Shown here in pieces: positions 1 to 6,479 of a stretch of 7,567 nt of DNA (its first letter is position 1; every line of letters begins with the position of its first letter). This stretch comes from Lachnospiraceae bacterium (GTDB lineage: Bacteria > Bacillota > Clostridia > Lachnospirales > Lachnospiraceae). Location of the stretch: contig JAAUZS010000182.1 of NCBI GenBank assembly GCA_014804495.1, forward strand, positions 1-7,567, read 5' to 3'. The notes under the pieces were generated by a model, which saw nothing but the letters and a program-made list of their open reading frames with translations, was not told where the DNA came from and did no database searches. Made by a program: the position numbers and the translations under genes.

Positions 1-1
1 C

Positions 2-49
2 GAATTAGTTGCACAACGCTTCGTAGACTGTATTTTCGACGAGGAATAG
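2..49 (+). CDS. possible 3' end of a plus-strand gene
   Basis: From the left edge one plus-strand frame stays open for 15 codons (reading ELVAQRFVDCIFDEE) and stops at TAG 47-49. The residue mix is like an ordinary soluble protein C-terminus, and the stop lies just before the stop of the converging minus-strand gene, which is where a convergent neighbour would be expected to end. The fragment is too short to assign a family. Another plus frame is also open here and runs on to about position 81, so this could be chance. Low confidence. Confidence 0.22.
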   Translation, partial: ELVAQRFVDCIFDEE

Positions 50-63
50 GTGTGCCCTATTCC
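43..63. terminator. hairpin between convergent stop codons
   Basis: GGAATAGG (43-50) and CCTATTCC (56-63) form a perfect 8-bp stem with a 5-nt loop. The stem contains the TAG stop of the minus-strand DUF6077 C-terminal gene (57-59) and, on the other strand, the TAG (47-49) of the possible left-edge gene. Neither side has a clear T-run, so it is not a textbook intrinsic terminator. It may be a weak bidirectional terminator or an RNA 3' end stabiliser. Confidence 0.35.
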
Positions 64-821
64 CAGATTGTATCCAGATAAATCAGATAGTTGTCCGTCT
101 GGGCGAACAGTTCAAAGCCATAATCAGTCAATGGTTCACTAATCAGTCTGTCTTTTCTTAAAACTACATACATGCAGTAATTGTCCCTCGTCAGTTCCAC
201 AAATGAAGGGGTTTCTATCACCTCAGACAATTCCATCGCCTCATATAAATCGCTTTGGAAATTCCATCTGTCAATCAACATCTCCCTGCCATATGGCAGG
301 GTGATTCTGTCTGTATATTGTCTGATAAAATGAATCATCTCCGCCGGGACAAGCGCTCTTATCCGTCCCTCTTCCGGCTCCATAAAACTTGCTGCTTTAA
401 CGACTTCATTCGGGATATGATACAAATTTTCTGCCTTGAAAATATTTACACTCTGATAAACAAAACTGCCACATGAAACTATAGCAATACACATAATAAC
501 AAGCATAAGCTTTCTATATTTTCCACATAGCTTCAATGCTCCATATGCGCTTACCATACTCATCTGCAACAGCCAGAGCATGCGGTAATATGTCTCTTCT
601 TCTTTAAGCAGTATTGCAAATATATCATGGAATAACGGACAAAAAAAACATATGAGCAATAATGTCGGAACATATACAAAAAGCATCCGAAATCTTTTAT
701 TCTTTTCCGTCTTCCATAAATATAACAGAAAAAACAAATAAATCCCAAACAGAAACTTATTTTGATGATATCCTACATAGTTCTGAAAGATATTTACACT
801 TTCTAAAAAAGTATTCCACAT
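57..821 (-). CDS. C-terminal half of split DUF6077-like membrane protein
   Basis: A 254-residue ORF begins at ATG 821. Residues about 22-122 are mostly hydrophobic, with roughly four membrane segments and an ETYYRMLWLL stretch (76-85). Residues about 125-254 are a soluble, probably extracytoplasmic domain. The protein lacks an N-terminal module of its own and reads as the natural continuation of the upstream ORF. The two are in the same frame and separated only by TAG and four sense codons (GAG CGA TTT TTA). Together they give about 622 residues, which is about the size I recall for DUF6077 membrane proteins. An AGGAG overlapping the upstream stop lies 9 nt before this ATG, so the half could be translated separately. 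The DUF6077 assignment is from recalled family features; function is unknown. It is either a second subunit, a restart product or a pseudogene part. Confidence 0.7.
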   Translation of the reverse strand: MWNTFLESVNIFQNYVGYHQNKFLFGIYLFFLLYLWKTEKNKRFRMLFVYVPTLLLICFFCPLFHDIFAILLKEEETYYRMLWLLQMSMVSAYGALKLCGKYRKLMLVIMCIAIVSCGSFVYQSVNIFKAENLYHIPNEVVKAASFMEPEEGRIRALVPAEMIHFIRQYTDRITLPYGREMLIDRWNFQSDLYEAMELSEVIETPSFVELTRDNYCMYVVLRKDRLISEPLTDYGFELFAQTDNYLIYLDTIWE

Positions 822-830
822 TAAAAATCG

Positions 831-835
831 CTCCT
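831..835 (-). promoter_or_regulatory. ribosome binding site for the downstream half-gene
   Basis: AGGAG on the minus strand overlaps the TAG (834-836) of the upstream ORF and lies 9 nt before ATG 821. It supports translation restart at 821 even though the two ORFs are in the same frame. It could be chance sequence inside what was once one continuous coding region. Confidence 0.5.
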
Positions 836-1925
836 AACCGCCAATACTATGATAATATAAATAAATCAGAACATAAACCGCGTTTGGAATACAGGTGAGT
901 CCCATCTTAAGCGGTATTTTCCAATCACGCTCGACTACCATCATACACAATGCCGATAAAGCCAGCAGAATTGCCAAAACAAATACAGCAAGTGAGCTGC
1001 ATATTCCGGTTGCCATATTCAGACATACGAGCAGCGCCCATAATCCCGCGGACTGTTCCCTATTCCCTGATTCTTTGTCAAAAATCCACAGTAAAAGCAA
1101 AAACATCATCGGAATGATGACACTGCATACTACAGCTTTTCCCTGCCATGTACGCGTCAGGAAAAAAGTTTCATTTGTATAAATCGACACATTTCCAAAC
1201 ATCTGAAACATTCCCATAATAATCATAAAAACCGGAATGTTCTCCCTTCGTGATGCAAAAAGAACCTTCGCAATTTCGTAATAAATTAAATAGCTGAGTG
1301 GTATCAATAAAAGCGGCATTATCACATGTGATACAATAGTTGCATGAATATCCGCCTTCACAGCTACGAAAGCAATCCACATCGGAAAAACCGCCAACGC
1401 ATGCCTGATATCCAGCGATGTCGTCCAGCCCGTATATGGCAGAAATTTATACATTGTTCCGGACTGTTGTGCCATCACGGAATGAACCACATAATAGGCA
1501 TCATCACCATCAAATGAAACCCTCGTCACCGACATATAAAGCTGAAAACCCAAAATCGCAAAAAATAGCAGCCACTCAATTTTTGCTTCAATACCATGCT
1601 TTAACGATGCTAAATAAGGAAATTGAAACCGTACCTTCCGTCTCTTACATTTCCTCCAACTCATGTACCATATAAACAGACCTGCAATTGCAAGCAAAAT
1701 AGAAATAATCAAAAACCATCTTAAAACAAAATAAAAATTTTCGTTTTGAATCCAAATCACTGCCGGAATAGTAATCACTTCAAAAACCGCCCACATAAGC
1801 ATATATCCCGCAAGCAGAATCACTCCCGGGTTGATTTTTCTTTCCGATATGAAATTAGACGGTAAAAGTCCGATGCAAAAAGGAATAACCAAAAGCCAGA
1901 AAATAATACCGATTATGTGTGTCAT
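834..1925 (-). CDS. N-terminal part of DUF6077-like polytopic membrane protein
   Basis: A 363-residue protein with about nine or ten hydrophobic segments, starting with a membrane helix (residues 3-21). Segment 138-145 (FDGDDAYY) lies in a loop after a membrane helix. Residues 258-263 read RTWQGK. Both resemble motifs I associate with DUF6077 proteins of Clostridia. An acidic motif in an outer loop also recalls GT-C glycosyltransferases such as the PMT/ArnT type, but that is only an analogy. The ORF ends abruptly after YHSIGG at TAG 834-836, and the next ORF continues in the same frame, so the gene appears split by one stop. Start ATG 1925 follows the gtrA-like stop by 24 nt. The AGAAAGG before it is rather far (13 nt), but no other in-frame ATG fits. 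Operon context suggests export or transfer of surface glycan. Confidence 0.72.
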   Translation of the reverse strand: MTHIIGIIFWLLVIPFCIGLLPSNFISERKINPGVILLAGYMLMWAVFEVITIPAVIWIQNENFYFVLRWFLIISILLAIAGLFIWYMSWRKCKRRKVRFQFPYLASLKHGIEAKIEWLLFFAILGFQLYMSVTRVSFDGDDAYYVVHSVMAQQSGTMYKFLPYTGWTTSLDIRHALAVFPMWIAFVAVKADIHATIVSHVIMPLLLIPLSYLIYYEIAKVLFASRRENIPVFMIIMGMFQMFGNVSIYTNETFFLTRTWQGKAVVCSVIIPMMFLLLLWIFDKESGNREQSAGLWALLVCLNMATGICSSLAVFVLAILLALSALCMMVVERDWKIPLKMGLTCIPNAVYVLIYLYYHSIGG

Positions 1926-1949
1926 ATATAAAATCGCGCCTTTCTTTTC

Positions 1950-2402
1950 CTACTTTTCTTTTCCTGATTTTTTAAATACAAAAAATTTTTGTCCGAAAAA
2001 ATTCATAATAGTGAACAATACCATGCCTATTAATATTGCAACATTTTCAACAATAACAGTCGGCTGTTCTGATAAAACATATCTTACTAACGGTTTAGCT
2101 ACGCCGTATGCAATCAGGTAGCAAACGATAATATTAATTGCGAACCGCCATGGCAGCCATTTATCCTTGTCTTTATCTTCTACCTTAAAAGTAACTTTAC
2201 CGTTTGCAAAATAAGAAAAAACACCACCTACAAAATAGGATATTCCGCTGGCAACCCAGTAGTTCAAATGAACGATGTTATATAACACCTCTATAAATAC
2301 CAAGCCCATCAATGTATTGATAACGCCTACTATACAGAAATGGAATACTTCCATAATAAAATCTTTGTTCTTTTCATATAATTGCTTTATTTTGATACCC
2401 AT
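1950..2402 (-). CDS. GtrA-family small membrane protein
   Basis: A 150-residue protein with four predicted membrane helices (about 18-40, 46-66, 86-108 and 115-140) and a basic cytoplasmic N-terminus. The helix 1 region VFHFCIVGVINTLMGL and the C-terminal NFFGQKFFVF pattern are typical of the GtrA family. Members are thought to help flip or position polyprenyl-phosphate-linked sugars for cell-surface glycan modification; they have no catalytic site of their own. Length is normal for the family. The start ATG overlaps the stop of the upstream epimerase by one base (TAATG), indicating translational coupling; only weak purine-rich sequence precedes it. The downstream polytopic protein could be the partner transferase, as GtrA proteins often sit beside large glycosyltransferases. 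That pairing is inferred. Confidence 0.85.
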   Translation of the reverse strand: MGIKIKQLYEKNKDFIMEVFHFCIVGVINTLMGLVFIEVLYNIVHLNYWVASGISYFVGGVFSYFANGKVTFKVEDKDKDKWLPWRFAINIIVCYLIAYGVAKPLVRYVLSEQPTVIVENVAILIGMVLFTIMNFFGQKFFVFKKSGKEK

Positions 2403-3406
2403 TATTCTTCGTTAACCTTATAATATTCCTGATACCACTCTACGAAGCGGCTAAGTCCCTCCTCTATAGTAGTATCCGGTTTAAAATCATAATCCCTCAT
2501 CAATCCGCTGACATCTGCATACGTCCGGTATACATCCCCCGGCTGCATAGGGAGAAACTCTTTGACGGCTTTTCTGCCAAGACATTTTTCTTTTTTTTCA
2601 ATATAATCCATTAGTTTTTCCGGCTTATTGTTTCCAATATTATATAGTCTGCTGCTTACTCCTTTTGCGTCTGTCCTTGGCGGATTACACAGAATATTCT
2701 CCACACCTTTTACAATATCATCAATATAAGTAAAGTCGCGGTACATATCACCCTGATTATATATCTGTATGGGCCTGCCTTCCATAATCTTCTTAGTAAA
2801 TTTAAAATATGCCATATCAGGTCTTCCAAAAGGACCATACACTGTGAAGAAACGAAGTCCCGTAACCGGAATACCATATAGTTTGCTGTAAGAATAAGCC
2901 ATAAGCTCATTGGATTTCTTCGTCGCTGCATACAAGCTGACAGGCTCGTCCACCTTATCTTCTGTTGAAAAAGGAATCTTTTCGTTCCCGCCGTAAACGG
3001 AACTGGAAGACGCATAGACAAGATGCTCCACAGGATAATTGCGGCAGCCTTCCAGAATATTAAAAAATCCGACTATATTAGACTGTATATATGCGTCAGG
3101 ATTGTCTATGCTGTATCGGACTCCCGCCTGTGCTCCCAGACTTACCACAATCTGTGGATTATATTCCCGGAAAATCCGGAATATCTCCTGCTTATCAGCC
3201 AAATCGCCCTTTATGAACACATACTTTTCATACTGCCGCAGAATCGCCAGCCTGTCCTCTTTCAATGTCACTTCATAATAATCGTTCATATTATCGAAGC
3301 CAATGACTGCGGCTCCTTGCTCCAAAAGTCTCTTAGACAGATGGAACCCGATAAATCCGGCTCCGCCTGTTACTAAATATGTTTTGCTAATATCCAATGA
3401 ATTCAT
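2402..3406 (-). CDS. NAD-dependent epimerase, UDP-glucuronate 4-epimerase-like
   Basis: An extended short-chain dehydrogenase/reductase. From the longest reading (TTG 3427), the Rossmann motif GGAGFIG is at residues 21-27, a serine run before VYG at 140-143, and the catalytic YAATK at 166-170. The stretch DNMNDYYEVTLKEDRL (45-60) is characteristic of UDP-glucuronate 4-epimerases (LspL/Cap1J type), which make UDP-galacturonate; the ugd gene directly upstream would supply UDP-glucuronate. RFFTVYGPFGRPDM (192-205) is the usual substrate-side motif. The TTG at 3427 overlaps the ugd stop, but ATG 3406 has a GGGAG site 6 nt upstream and begins just before the Rossmann strand, so I take 3406 as the start (334 residues, normal length). 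The gene lies 17 nt after ugd and overlaps gtrA by one base. A related UDP-sugar epimerase or dehydratase specificity cannot be excluded. Confidence 0.9.
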   Translation of the reverse strand: MNSLDISKTYLVTGGAGFIGFHLSKRLLEQGAAVIGFDNMNDYYEVTLKEDRLAILRQYEKYVFIKGDLADKQEIFRIFREYNPQIVVSLGAQAGVRYSIDNPDAYIQSNIVGFFNILEGCRNYPVEHLVYASSSSVYGGNEKIPFSTEDKVDEPVSLYAATKKSNELMAYSYSKLYGIPVTGLRFFTVYGPFGRPDMAYFKFTKKIMEGRPIQIYNQGDMYRDFTYIDDIVKGVENILCNPPRTDAKGVSSRLYNIGNNKPEKLMDYIEKKEKCLGRKAVKEFLPMQPGDVYRTYADVSGLMRDYDFKPDTTIEEGLSRFVEWYQEYYKVNEE

Positions 3407-3412
3407 ATAATT

Positions 3413-3417
3413 CTCCC
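3413..3417 (-). promoter_or_regulatory. ribosome binding site deciding the epimerase start
   Basis: GGGAG on the minus strand lies 6 nt before ATG 3406. It favours that ATG over the in-frame TTG at 3427, which would overlap the ugd stop and add seven residues before the conserved fold. Confidence 0.65.
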
Positions 3418-3423
3418 GGTAAG

Positions 3424-4734
3424 TCAACGGCCAATACTGTAATATTCAACTCCGGCTTCTTTCATTTCCCGAACGCTGAACACATTCCGTCCGTCATATA
3501 CAAGCGGAGTTCTCATCAATTTCTTAAATTCGTCAGCCGGAACCTCTTTAATTTCATTCCATTCAGTAAAAACAAAACAGATGTTAGCATCCTGTAACGC
3601 TTCCTGCGGTGAATTTACATAATGTATAGAGCCTTTAGATATTTTTCCTTCCGGATAACGCGCCTTAAAATTCTTATCCGCCACCGGATCATACGCATAA
3701 ATATCCGCTCCATTCTCAAGCAGAAGCTCCACATTATCAATTGATGGCGCTTCTCTCAAATCATCAGTACCCGGTTTAAAAGCCAATCCCAAAACTGCCA
3801 CCCTGAGATTCTGGAATGTTATCATACGGCTGCTCGCCTTATGATATAGCTTGGTTTTCTGCTCGGCATTCACATCTACGGCCGCTTCTACGGTACGCAG
3901 CGTATATCCGTTCTCATGCGCAAGATATTTTAATGCCTTCGTATCCTTAGGAAAACAGCTTCCGCCATATCCGATACCTGCATTCAAAAATTTGGAACCA
4001 ATTCTGGCATCATAACTCATGCCCTCTGCTACCGCATCAATATCCGCGCCTACCAGTTCGCACAAATTAGCTATATCATTCATATATGAGATTTTCAATG
4101 CCAGAAAATCATTGCATGCATATTTAATCATTTCCGCAGAACGCCTATTTACCGATACTATCGGAATGCCAAACGGCTCATAGATTTTCTTCATTATCGC
4201 TTCCGCTTCACTGCTTTCTGTACCAATAATAATCCTCGCAGCATAAAGTGTATCATGTACCGCTGAACCCTGTGCCAGGAATTCCGGATTGGAAGCCACT
4301 TCCACTTTTACATCCTTTACCAAAAAGTCATGTATGAATTGCTCCACTTTATCATTTGTTCCAACAGGAACCGTAGACTTAACAACCACCAGACAATCCC
4401 TTTCAACAGATTCCGCAATCTGTCTGGAAACTGTAGCTATATAGCTCAAATTGGCAGAGCCATCCGGCTGTTCAGGCGTTCCCACCCCGATAAATATAGC
4501 ATCAGCGTCTTTATATGCACTTTTATAATCCGTCGTAAATCTAAGCCTGCCCTCTGCAATATTTTTCTTCATAAGCTCTTGCAGACCTTCTTCATAAATC
4601 GGAGTCACGCCGGACTCCATCAATTTAACTTTGTTCTTATCTACATCTACACATGTTACGTCATGTCCCTTTTCAGCAAAACATACTCCTGAAACTAATC
4701 CGACATATCCGGTACCCGCTACTGTTATCTTCAT
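3424..4734 (-). CDS. ugd: UDP-glucose 6-dehydrogenase
   Basis: A 436-residue cytosolic enzyme that oxidises UDP-glucose to UDP-glucuronate with two NAD+. The N-terminal Rossmann motif GTGYVG is at residues 7-12, the STVPVGT strand at 120-126, and NPEFLAQGSA at 149-158. The central-domain EMIKYACNDF (201-210) carries the conserved Lys204 and Asn208. The active-site loop GYGGSCFPKD places the nucleophile Cys260. The C-terminal UDP-binding half includes LGLAFKPGTDDLREAPS (315-331). All key residues are present and the length is normal. AGGAGA lies 6 nt before ATG 4734. It is the first gene after the terminator at 4767-4797 and feeds the epimerase just downstream. Its own promoter is not obvious in the 106-bp gap before it. 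The product supports uronic-acid-containing capsule or wall glycan. Confidence 0.97.
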   Translation of the reverse strand: MKITVAGTGYVGLVSGVCFAEKGHDVTCVDVDKNKVKLMESGVTPIYEEGLQELMKKNIAEGRLRFTTDYKSAYKDADAIFIGVGTPEQPDGSANLSYIATVSRQIAESVERDCLVVVKSTVPVGTNDKVEQFIHDFLVKDVKVEVASNPEFLAQGSAVHDTLYAARIIIGTESSEAEAIMKKIYEPFGIPIVSVNRRSAEMIKYACNDFLALKISYMNDIANLCELVGADIDAVAEGMSYDARIGSKFLNAGIGYGGSCFPKDTKALKYLAHENGYTLRTVEAAVDVNAEQKTKLYHKASSRMITFQNLRVAVLGLAFKPGTDDLREAPSIDNVELLLENGADIYAYDPVADKNFKARYPEGKISKGSIHYVNSPQEALQDANICFVFTEWNEIKEVPADEFKKLMRTPLVYDGRNVFSVREMKEAGVEYYSIGR

Positions 4735-4766
4735 TGGTTTTCTCCTAACATTATAAAATATTAAAA

Positions 4767-4797
4767 AAGGTAAAATTCCTATTAGAAATTTTACCTT
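4767..4797 (-). terminator. intrinsic terminator after the AgrC-like kinase gene
   Basis: A perfect 11-bp inverted repeat, AAGGTAAAATT (4767-4777) and AATTTTACCTT (4787-4797), has a 9-nt loop. On the minus strand the stem is followed by six T's and further T-rich sequence, the classic intrinsic form. It lies 44 nt past the kinase stop (4841) and 32 nt before the ugd start. The plus strand also has a T-rich run (4799-4802), so it may work both ways. It should insulate the kinase from the glycan operon, unless read-through is allowed. Confidence 0.8.
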
Positions 4798-4840
4798 ATT
4801 TTGTATTATTATGCAATGAGCAATTGCTTTTTATCTTACG

Positions 4841-6202
4841 TCACTTCGATAATAACTGTAAATATGATGGTGTAGAACTTGAATAGGACTTTTGCCCTTC
4901 CCACTCACTTTGAACCGGAAGGATGACCTTTACAAGATATCTTCCTTCACCCTTCTCGTTTTCAATGACTCCGCCATATTTTCCCACAATATCCCTAACG
5001 CTTTTCAAGCCTATCCCATGTTTATTTCCTATCTGCTCACTTTGCTTTATACCGGCCTTTCCGGTATTATACTTTTCTTCATAGCTGTTTTCCAGATGAA
5101 TAATCATATGCCTTCCTTCTCTTGCCATTCGCATACTAAGCAGAATCCCTTCTTGTTTCTTAGCACATTTCTCTGCTTCTATAGCATTATTCAACAGATT
5201 TCCCATAAGCGCAATAAGATCCAACTCATCTATTTCCTGAAAATACAGCGGTTCCCTGATATCAACCTCCATAACAATACCGTTATCCTCCGCATAACTT
5301 TTTCTTTCTAACAGTAAAGTGTTCAATATCTTATTGCTGCATATCATCTTCTGTTCTATATTTCCAATATTCATTCTCGTTTTATCTATCAGATTGCCTA
5401 TCTTTTCACAGTCTCCCTCTTCCGCCAGAGCAGCTATCGTCCTCATCGTATGCTTCATATCATGAATAAACAAGTCATACTGCTCATGCAGGTTATCCAT
5501 ATTCTGATAATGCCTTGCCTCTAATTCCGACCGTGCATTTATACTTTCCAATACTTTCACCTTCATCATCATTGCATTAAGCGTCTCATATAAATAAACT
5601 GCTGCAGAATCAGCCATAACAAAGGCCACTCCCGCTAAGGCAAGCACAATTTTCATTCCGATATTCAAATCATGTGAGCCTCCCATTGTACAAATCCATG
5701 CAACGAAACTACAGACAGCTATTGGAATCGAGCAAAACATCAAATACTGCTTCCATGCATACTGAGGTTTCGTCAAAGTAATCCTGCGTGAAATAGAATA
5801 GTATATTGCAAACTGTAACGACATCTTCAACAAAATAATCAAGACTAACCAATGCATTCCTGTCATATTTAAGAATTGACTAAACATCCATTTCACAGAT
5901 GCTCCAAGCGCATAATTGGTAATGGTATAGAAAAACAGATTTCTATAGCGCTCGCTAAAAAGAAGTACCGAAATCAGAAAGCAGCAGGCAAGTTCAAGTA
6001 ACATCGCGGGCACTGTGTTCTCCATACAATTCGTATAACATCTGACTGCTGCAGAGCATAAAATAACAACCGATACGATTCCTTGATTAAGCTTCCGTCC
6101 CTCAGAAAATGTCCTTAACCATATATATAAAAATCCCATCTCCAATAAAGCAGCAAAGTACTGTACGCCCATATAGAAGTAATCCGTCATCCTTATCACC
6201 AT
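4841..6202 (-). CDS. AgrC-like sensor histidine kinase (GHKL, HPK10 type)
   Basis: Probable receptor kinase for a cyclic peptide signal. The longest frame (ATG 6259) gives 472 residues; numbering here is from it. About seven hydrophobic segments span residues 30-225 and form the sensor. A dimerisation helix follows, with HDMKH at 266-270, where His266 is the likely phosphoacceptor. The N-box is GNLLNNAIEA (353-362), and the G-box HGIGL with KYGG lies at 414-430. This matches AgrC-class kinases with a GHKL ATPase domain. ATG 6259 has no ribosome site. AGAAAGG at 6206-6212 sits 3 nt before ATG 6202 and 6 nt before GTG 6199, so a start near 6202 (about 453 residues) is preferred. A tail of about 20 polar residues follows the ATPase domain. 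The gene is divergent from agrB, with a shared regulatory region. No response regulator is adjacent. Confidence 0.9.
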   Translation of the reverse strand: MVIRMTDYFYMGVQYFAALLEMGFLYIWLRTFSEGRKLNQGIVSVVILCSAAVRCYTNCMENTVPAMLLELACCFLISVLLFSERYRNLFFYTITNYALGASVKWMFSQFLNMTGMHWLVLIILLKMSLQFAIYYSISRRITLTKPQYAWKQYLMFCSIPIAVCSFVAWICTMGGSHDLNIGMKIVLALAGVAFVMADSAAVYLYETLNAMMMKVKVLESINARSELEARHYQNMDNLHEQYDLFIHDMKHTMRTIAALAEEGDCEKIGNLIDKTRMNIGNIEQKMICSNKILNTLLLERKSYAEDNGIVMEVDIREPLYFQEIDELDLIALMGNLLNNAIEAEKCAKKQEGILLSMRMAREGRHMIIHLENSYEEKYNTGKAGIKQSEQIGNKHGIGLKSVRDIVGKYGGVIENEKGEGRYLVKVILPVQSEWEGQKSYSSSTPSYLQLLSK

Positions 6203-6257
6203 GCGCCTTTCTTTTACAAACAAATATCTTAAGAATAAAAATCTCATTACACTTTTC

Positions 6258-6308
6258 ATATTTGCGCAAAAACTGCAAATATAAGAGATATTTGCCTAAA
6301 CTGCATAT
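6258..6308. repeat. tandem imperfect dyads, operator-like
   Basis: ATATTTGC occurs at 6258-6265 and 6288-6295, with its inverse GCAAATAT at 6275-6282 and a shorter GCATAT at 6303-6308. This makes two successive dyads spaced 30 bp apart. The middle pair can also form an 8-bp hairpin with a 5-nt loop (AAGAG). The block lies just upstream of the preferred kinase start, on the promoter side of the kinase gene. It could be a binding site for a dimeric regulator or a 5'-leader RNA structure; the sequence does not decide between them. Confidence 0.5.
6267..6304 (-). promoter_or_regulatory. pair of LytTR/AgrA-like elements facing the kinase
   Basis: On the minus strand, GCAGTTTTTG (6267-6276) and GCAGTTTAGG (6295-6304) share the CAGTTT core. 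AgrA-type LytTR regulators are known to bind direct repeats near ACAGTTAAG. The spacing here is 28 bp rather than the usual 21, so cooperative binding in the standard form is uncertain. The first differs by one base from the repeats facing agrB. Confidence 0.4.
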
Positions 6309-6345
6309 TTTTCGTATCGAACCGACGCTTTAATGTGAAAAAATG

Positions 6346-6376
6346 GCAATTTTTGCTGCTTTTTTAGCAATTTTTG
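6346..6376 (+). promoter_or_regulatory. 21-bp-spaced direct repeats upstream of agrB
   Basis: GCAATTTTTG occurs exactly at 6346-6355 and 6367-6376, a period of 21 bp (two helical turns). LytTR-domain response regulators such as AgrA typically bind two 9-bp direct repeats with a 12-bp spacer, which is the same period. A degenerate third copy (GCATAATTTG, 6387-6396) follows. The position between the divergent kinase and agrB suits autoregulation of the agr locus. Sequence match to known AgrA sites is partial (CA-TT core). Confidence 0.5.
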
Positions 6377-6393
6377 TCGTTTAATAGCATAAT
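6364..6393 (+). promoter_or_regulatory. candidate agrBD promoter
   Basis: TTAGCA (6364-6369) and CATAAT (6388-6393) are separated by 18 bp. The -35 overlaps the second GCAATTTTTG repeat, and the non-optimal spacer recalls agr promoters that need an activator. Transcription would start near 6400, leaving an 80-nt leader before agrB. Another possible -10, TAGAAT at 6438-6443, has no recognisable -35. Confidence 0.3.
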
Positions 6394-6479
6394 TTGTTAA
6401 TTCAAGCTTAAAAAATAAATGTTCAGGATTTTTGATTTAGAATGAAAACACAACGAGACAAGAAAGGAGAGAAACTCAG

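Noticed and set aside
895..1182. Plus-strand open frames within the minus-strand operon (for example 895-1182, 3023-3376, 4330-4692, 4892-5311)
   Set aside because: They lie wholly opposite well-supported genes, have no good ribosome sites or family features, and read as shadows of the real coding strand.
3407..3427. TTG 3427 as the epimerase start
   Set aside because: ATG 3406 has a well-placed GGGAG and begins just ahead of the conserved fold; the seven extra residues add nothing recognisable.
4750..4755. TATAAT on the minus strand as the ugd -10 box
   Set aside because: No acceptable -35 lies 16-18 bp upstream, and the start of transcription would fall inside the ugd ribosome site. It is part of the T-rich tail of the terminator.
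4811..4834. Small GCAAT/ATTGC hairpin followed by T's on the plus strand
   Set aside because: Only a 5-bp stem and no plus-strand gene upstream to terminate; probably chance in AT-rich sequence.
6203..6259. ATG 6259 as the kinase start
   Set aside because: No ribosome site precedes it, and it falls inside the dyad repeat block; the N-terminal 19 residues are basic and not membrane-like. Kept only as an alternative.
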